This document shows positions 6,432 through 7,927 of a stretch of 7,927 nt of DNA, piece after piece. Numbering within the stretch: position 1 is the first letter of the stretch; each line of letters starts with the position of its first letter. The stretch is from Pseudomonadota bacterium (GTDB taxonomy: Bacteria > Desulfobacterota > Desulfovibrionia > Desulfovibrionales > Desulfovibrionaceae). The notes beneath the pieces are model-generated. The model did not search any database, was not told the origin of the DNA, and was given only the letters and a program-made list of their open reading frames with translations. The position numbers were made by a program, and so were the translations under genes. The stretch lies in the NCBI GenBank assembly GCA_023390395.1, contig JAEWCY010000125.1, positions 1-7,927 of the forward strand, given 5' to 3'.

Positions 6432-6447
6432 AGGCACACCCTTTGCT
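6432..6447 (+). promoter_or_regulatory. Sigma-54 (RpoN) promoter of the usp-membrane protein-permease operon
   Basis: AGGCACA-CCCT-TTGCT matches the sigma-54 consensus TGGCACR-N4-TTGCW at every position but the first. The essential GG (6433-6434) and GC (6445-6446) are exactly 10 bases apart. Transcription should begin about 12 bases after the GC, near 6458, leaving a leader of about 47 bases before the usp ATG at 6505. The divergently encoded sigma-54 activator is the obvious candidate to drive it. Confidence 0.82.
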
Positions 6448-6491
6448 TTAGACTGCGCGTTCTTTTTCACAAAGACGGCACAACACGACTC

Positions 6492-6500
6492 AAGGAGGTG
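6492..6500 (+). promoter_or_regulatory. Strong ribosome binding site of the usp gene
   Basis: AAGGAGGTG, an extended match to the anti-Shine-Dalgarno sequence, ends 4 bases before the ATG at 6505 (6 bases after the AGGAGG core). Its strength suggests high translation once the sigma-54 promoter is on. Confidence 0.8.
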
Positions 6501-6504
6501 GGAA

Positions 6505-6921
6505 ATGCAGATTCTGGTGGCGCTGGACCAATCGAAGTTCGCGGAGACGGTCCTGGAAAAGGGCATCCTCCTGGCCAAGCAGCTCGGAGCGGCCATGACC
6601 CTCATGACCGTGGCCGAAGATTTCATGGATATCGGCGACTACATGGACACCGAAAAGGTGACCGCGAAGCTCCTCGCCGACGCCAAGGCCAAGGCCGCGG
6701 AATACGCCGCCAAGGCCAAGGACGCCGGGGTGGACGCCGCGGTGCTCGTGGACCAGGGGACCTCGCCCGCCGACCTGATCATCGAACAGGCCGAGAAGGG
6801 CAAGTTCAACCTGATCGTCATGGGACACCAGGGAAAGAAAGGGCTGTCGCGCTACCTCATCGGCAGCGTGGCCGGACGCGTCGTTTCCCACGCGCCCTGC
6901 TCGGTGCTCGTGATCCGTTAA
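6505..6921 (+). CDS. Universal stress protein, UspA family, ATP-binding type
   Basis: A 138-residue single-domain cytoplasmic protein, the standard Usp length. It opens with the family's first strand MQILVALDQSKFAE, and the C-terminal part carries the complete nucleotide-binding motif G-x2-G-x9-G-S (G107, G110, G120, S121) within MGHQGKKGLSRYLIGSVA, followed by the usual final strand CSVLVIR. Usp domains of this type bind ATP, dimerise and often act as sensors or regulators of partner proteins. The middle helix is rich in Lys/Ala (about 52-75). It is first in a tight + strand operon: 18 bp to the small membrane protein gene, then 30 bp to the permease gene. Usp proteins encoded beside transporters can be regulatory partners, which is the simplest guess here. 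Expression is probably sigma-54 dependent from the promoter at 6432-6447. Family call is secure; the specific role is unknown. Confidence 0.93.
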   Translation: MQILVALDQSKFAETVLEKGILLAKQLGAAMTLMTVAEDFMDIGDYMDTEKVTAKLLADAKAKAAEYAAKAKDAGVDAAVLVDQGTSPADLIIEQAEKGKFNLIVMGHQGKKGLSRYLIGSVAGRVVSHAPCSVLVIR

Positions 6922-6939
6922 CCACCAAAGGGGGCTGAC

Positions 6940-7236
6940 ATGCTTACGAAATGGAAGGCGCTTCTGGCGGGATTGACCACGTTTCTGCTTCTGGCCCCGG
7001 CCGCGGCCTTCGCCGCCGGCGGCGGCGGCGCGCCCATCGTGATCGTGGCCGACACGCGCAAACTCTCCGGCATCATGGCCTGGTGGGCCAACCTCTACAA
7101 CGAGTCCCACCTGTACTTCACCATCATGACCGTCATCCTCATTCCGCTCATCGGCGTGATCTTCGGCGTGCTGGCCGACATCATCATGCATTTCATCGGC
7201 ATCGACCTCAAGTCCCGCGACCTGGCGGAACATTAA
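6940..7236 (+). CDS. Small single-span membrane protein (resembles the DVU0150 family)
   Basis: A 98-residue protein. Residues 1-25 form a signal peptide (positive MLTKWK, hydrophobic core, AFA then AGGGGAP). A short extracytoplasmic part (about 26-57, with conserved-looking MAWWANLYNESH at 46-57) is followed by one strong transmembrane segment (about 59-84) and a short polar tail ending LKSRDLAEH. If the signal is cleaved, the mature protein is about 73 residues with its N-terminus outside and its tail in the cytoplasm. No catalytic motif is visible. Its place between usp and a TauE/SafE-like permease (gaps of 18 and 30 bp) suggests an accessory subunit of the permease; this is inference. 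From memory it resembles the uncharacterised D. vulgaris DVU0150 product. AAGGGGG lies 5 bases before the ATG. Function unknown. Confidence 0.82.
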   Translation: MLTKWKALLAGLTTFLLLAPAAAFAAGGGGAPIVIVADTRKLSGIMAWWANLYNESHLYFTIMTVILIPLIGVIFGVLADIIMHFIGIDLKSRDLAEH

Positions 7237-7253
7237 GATCACGCCCTCAGGCG

Positions 7254-7260
7254 AAAGGAG
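7254..7260 (+). promoter_or_regulatory. Ribosome binding site of the permease gene
   Basis: AAAGGAG lies 6 bases before the ATG at 7267 and fixes the start of the permease frame, which runs uninterrupted to the window edge. Confidence 0.75.
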
Positions 7261-7266
7261 CACCAC

Positions 7267-7927
7267 ATGGACTGGCTATACATCCTCATGCCCATCGCGG
7301 GCGTCAAAATCTTCTGGCCCGGCCTCATCATCCTCGGCATCGGCGTGGGCGTCATCGGCGGCTTCTTCGGCATGGGCGGCGCCTGGATGGTCACCCCGGG
7401 CCTCAACATCCTCGGCTTCCCCATGGCCTTCGCCATCGGCACCGACATCGCCCACATGGCCGGCAAATCCCTGATTTCCACCATGCGCCACGGCAAGTTC
7501 GGCAACGTCGACTACAAGCTCGGCTTCATCATGCTCTTCGGCACCATCGCCGGCTTTGAAATCGGCGCGCAAATGATCATGTGGCTCGAGCGCATCGGCA
7601 AGGTCGACATGGTCGTGCGCTGGATCTACCTGCTGCTGCTGGCGTTCATCACCTGGATGGTCTTCTCCGACGTGGCCAAGCGCAAGGCCAAGGAAAAGGC
7701 CGCCATCGCCGCCGGCCAGGAAGTCGACAAGATGGCCACCGGCCTCGAGTGGCACAAGACCCTGCACAAGATCAAGATCCCGCCCATGATCCACCTCGAC
7801 GTGGCCGGCATCTACTGCTCCGCCTGGCTGCCCATCGCCGTCAGCTTCTTCACCGGCTGGCTGGCCGGCATCCTGGGCATCGGCGGCGGCCTCATCCGCA
7901 TGCCCTCCCTGATCTACCTCGTCGGCT
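7267..7927 (+). CDS. TauE/SafE-family permease, N-terminal 220 residues (cut by window end)
   Basis: An open frame with no stop before the window edge. Two glycine-rich re-entrant motifs mark the pseudo-symmetric halves of the TauE/SafE (PF01925) fold: GVGVIGGFFGMGGAWMVTP (26-44) and GWLAGILGIGGGLIRMPSL (197-215). Hydrophobic spans lie at about 15-36, 84-105, 116-134 and 178-207. The ~40-residue loop between the halves (137-175) is Lys/Ala-rich (KRKAKEKAAIAAG) and would be cytoplasmic, a plausible contact for the co-encoded Usp protein. The family exports or imports sulfur-containing or small organic anions such as sulfite, sulfoacetate and taurine products, but substrates cannot be read from sequence. 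The gene is third in the sigma-54-controlled operon. Codons end almost entirely in C or G (ATC, CTC, GGC, AAG), suggesting high expression. From memory it corresponds to D. vulgaris DVU0149. The C-terminal part is outside the window. Confidence 0.87.
   Translation, partial: MDWLYILMPIAGVKIFWPGLIILGIGVGVIGGFFGMGGAWMVTPGLNILGFPMAFAIGTDIAHMAGKSLISTMRHGKFGNVDYKLGFIMLFGTIAGFEIGAQMIMWLERIGKVDMVVRWIYLLLLAFITWMVFSDVAKRKAKEKAAIAAGQEVDKMATGLEWHKTLHKIKIPPMIHLDVAGIYCSAWLPIAVSFFTGWLAGILGIGGGLIRMPSLIYLVG

Larger units (their letters stand above)
6286..6504. promoter_or_regulatory. Divergent regulatory region between the sigma-54 activator and the usp operon
   Basis: This 219-bp gap holds the control elements for both directions. 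From the regulator side it contains its ribosome binding site, tandem TGGCGC elements and a dyad (about 6320-6357), a minus-strand TTGACA (6372-6377), an AT-rich stretch with T7 (6382-6388) and A7 (6408-6414) tracts, a near-consensus sigma-54 promoter (6432-6447), and the usp ribosome binding site (6492-6500). The AT-rich middle is far below the local GC content, as expected for DNA that must bend to bring a remote activator to a sigma-54 promoter. Confidence 0.7.

Noticed and set aside
7242..7253. CGCC-CTCA-GGCG hairpin beside the permease ribosome binding site
   Set aside because: A 4-bp stem is expected by chance at this GC content; no sign of a regulatory role.
6490..7266. 258-codon minus-strand frame across usp and the small membrane protein gene
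   Set aside because: It ends at the usp/permease boundaries by chance, is antisense to well-supported genes, and encodes low-complexity His/Asp/Gly-rich sequence.
1..7927. CRISPR arrays, tRNA or rRNA genes, insertion sequences, phage or toxin-antitoxin genes
   Set aside because: No spaced direct repeats, cloverleaf sequences, transposase motifs or attachment sites were seen; the window is almost fully accounted for by six coding regions and short gaps.

Overview
The window looks like chromosome of a high-GC, sulfate-reducing deltaproteobacterium of the Desulfovibrio / Solidesulfovibrio type. I infer this from the GC-rich, C/G-ending codon use and from the last four genes. A membrane-bound sigma-54 activator diverging from a universal stress protein, a ~98-residue single-span membrane protein and a TauE/SafE-like permease recalls, from memory, the D. 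vulgaris DVU0149-DVU0151 neighbourhood. No search was run, so the assignment is an inference.

Left part (1-3813): a perfect 36-bp palindrome opens the window and lies directly upstream of an acetylornithine-type aminotransferase (argD-like, + strand, start 73). That gene converges on a two-gene minus-strand group: an exported metallo-beta-lactamase-fold hydrolase (3651-2917) followed 78 bp later by a B12-binding-type radical SAM protein (2838-1351). A GC-rich hairpin sits in the 78-bp convergent gap. A 162-bp partly AT-rich gap separates the hydrolase from the next gene.

Right part (3814-7927): a 823-residue regulator on the minus strand combines two membrane spans, a large extracytoplasmic sensor region, HAMP, a sigma-54-activating AAA+ domain and a C-terminal winged-helix-like domain in place of the usual Fis-type helix. 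Its sigma-54 contact loop reads GAFSEA instead of GAFTGA. It diverges across a 219-bp AT-rich region from three + strand genes: a UspA-like protein, the small membrane protein and the permease, which runs off the window end. Just upstream of the usp gene is a near-consensus sigma-54 promoter (AGGCACA-N4-TTGCT, exact GG-N10-GC spacing). About 100 bp upstream of its predicted start lies a dyad suited to be the activator site.

Working model (inference): the membrane-embedded regulator senses an extracytoplasmic signal and, without a separate kinase or response regulator, drives sigma-54 transcription of the usp-small membrane protein-permease operon next door. The ligand and the permease substrate cannot be read from the sequence.
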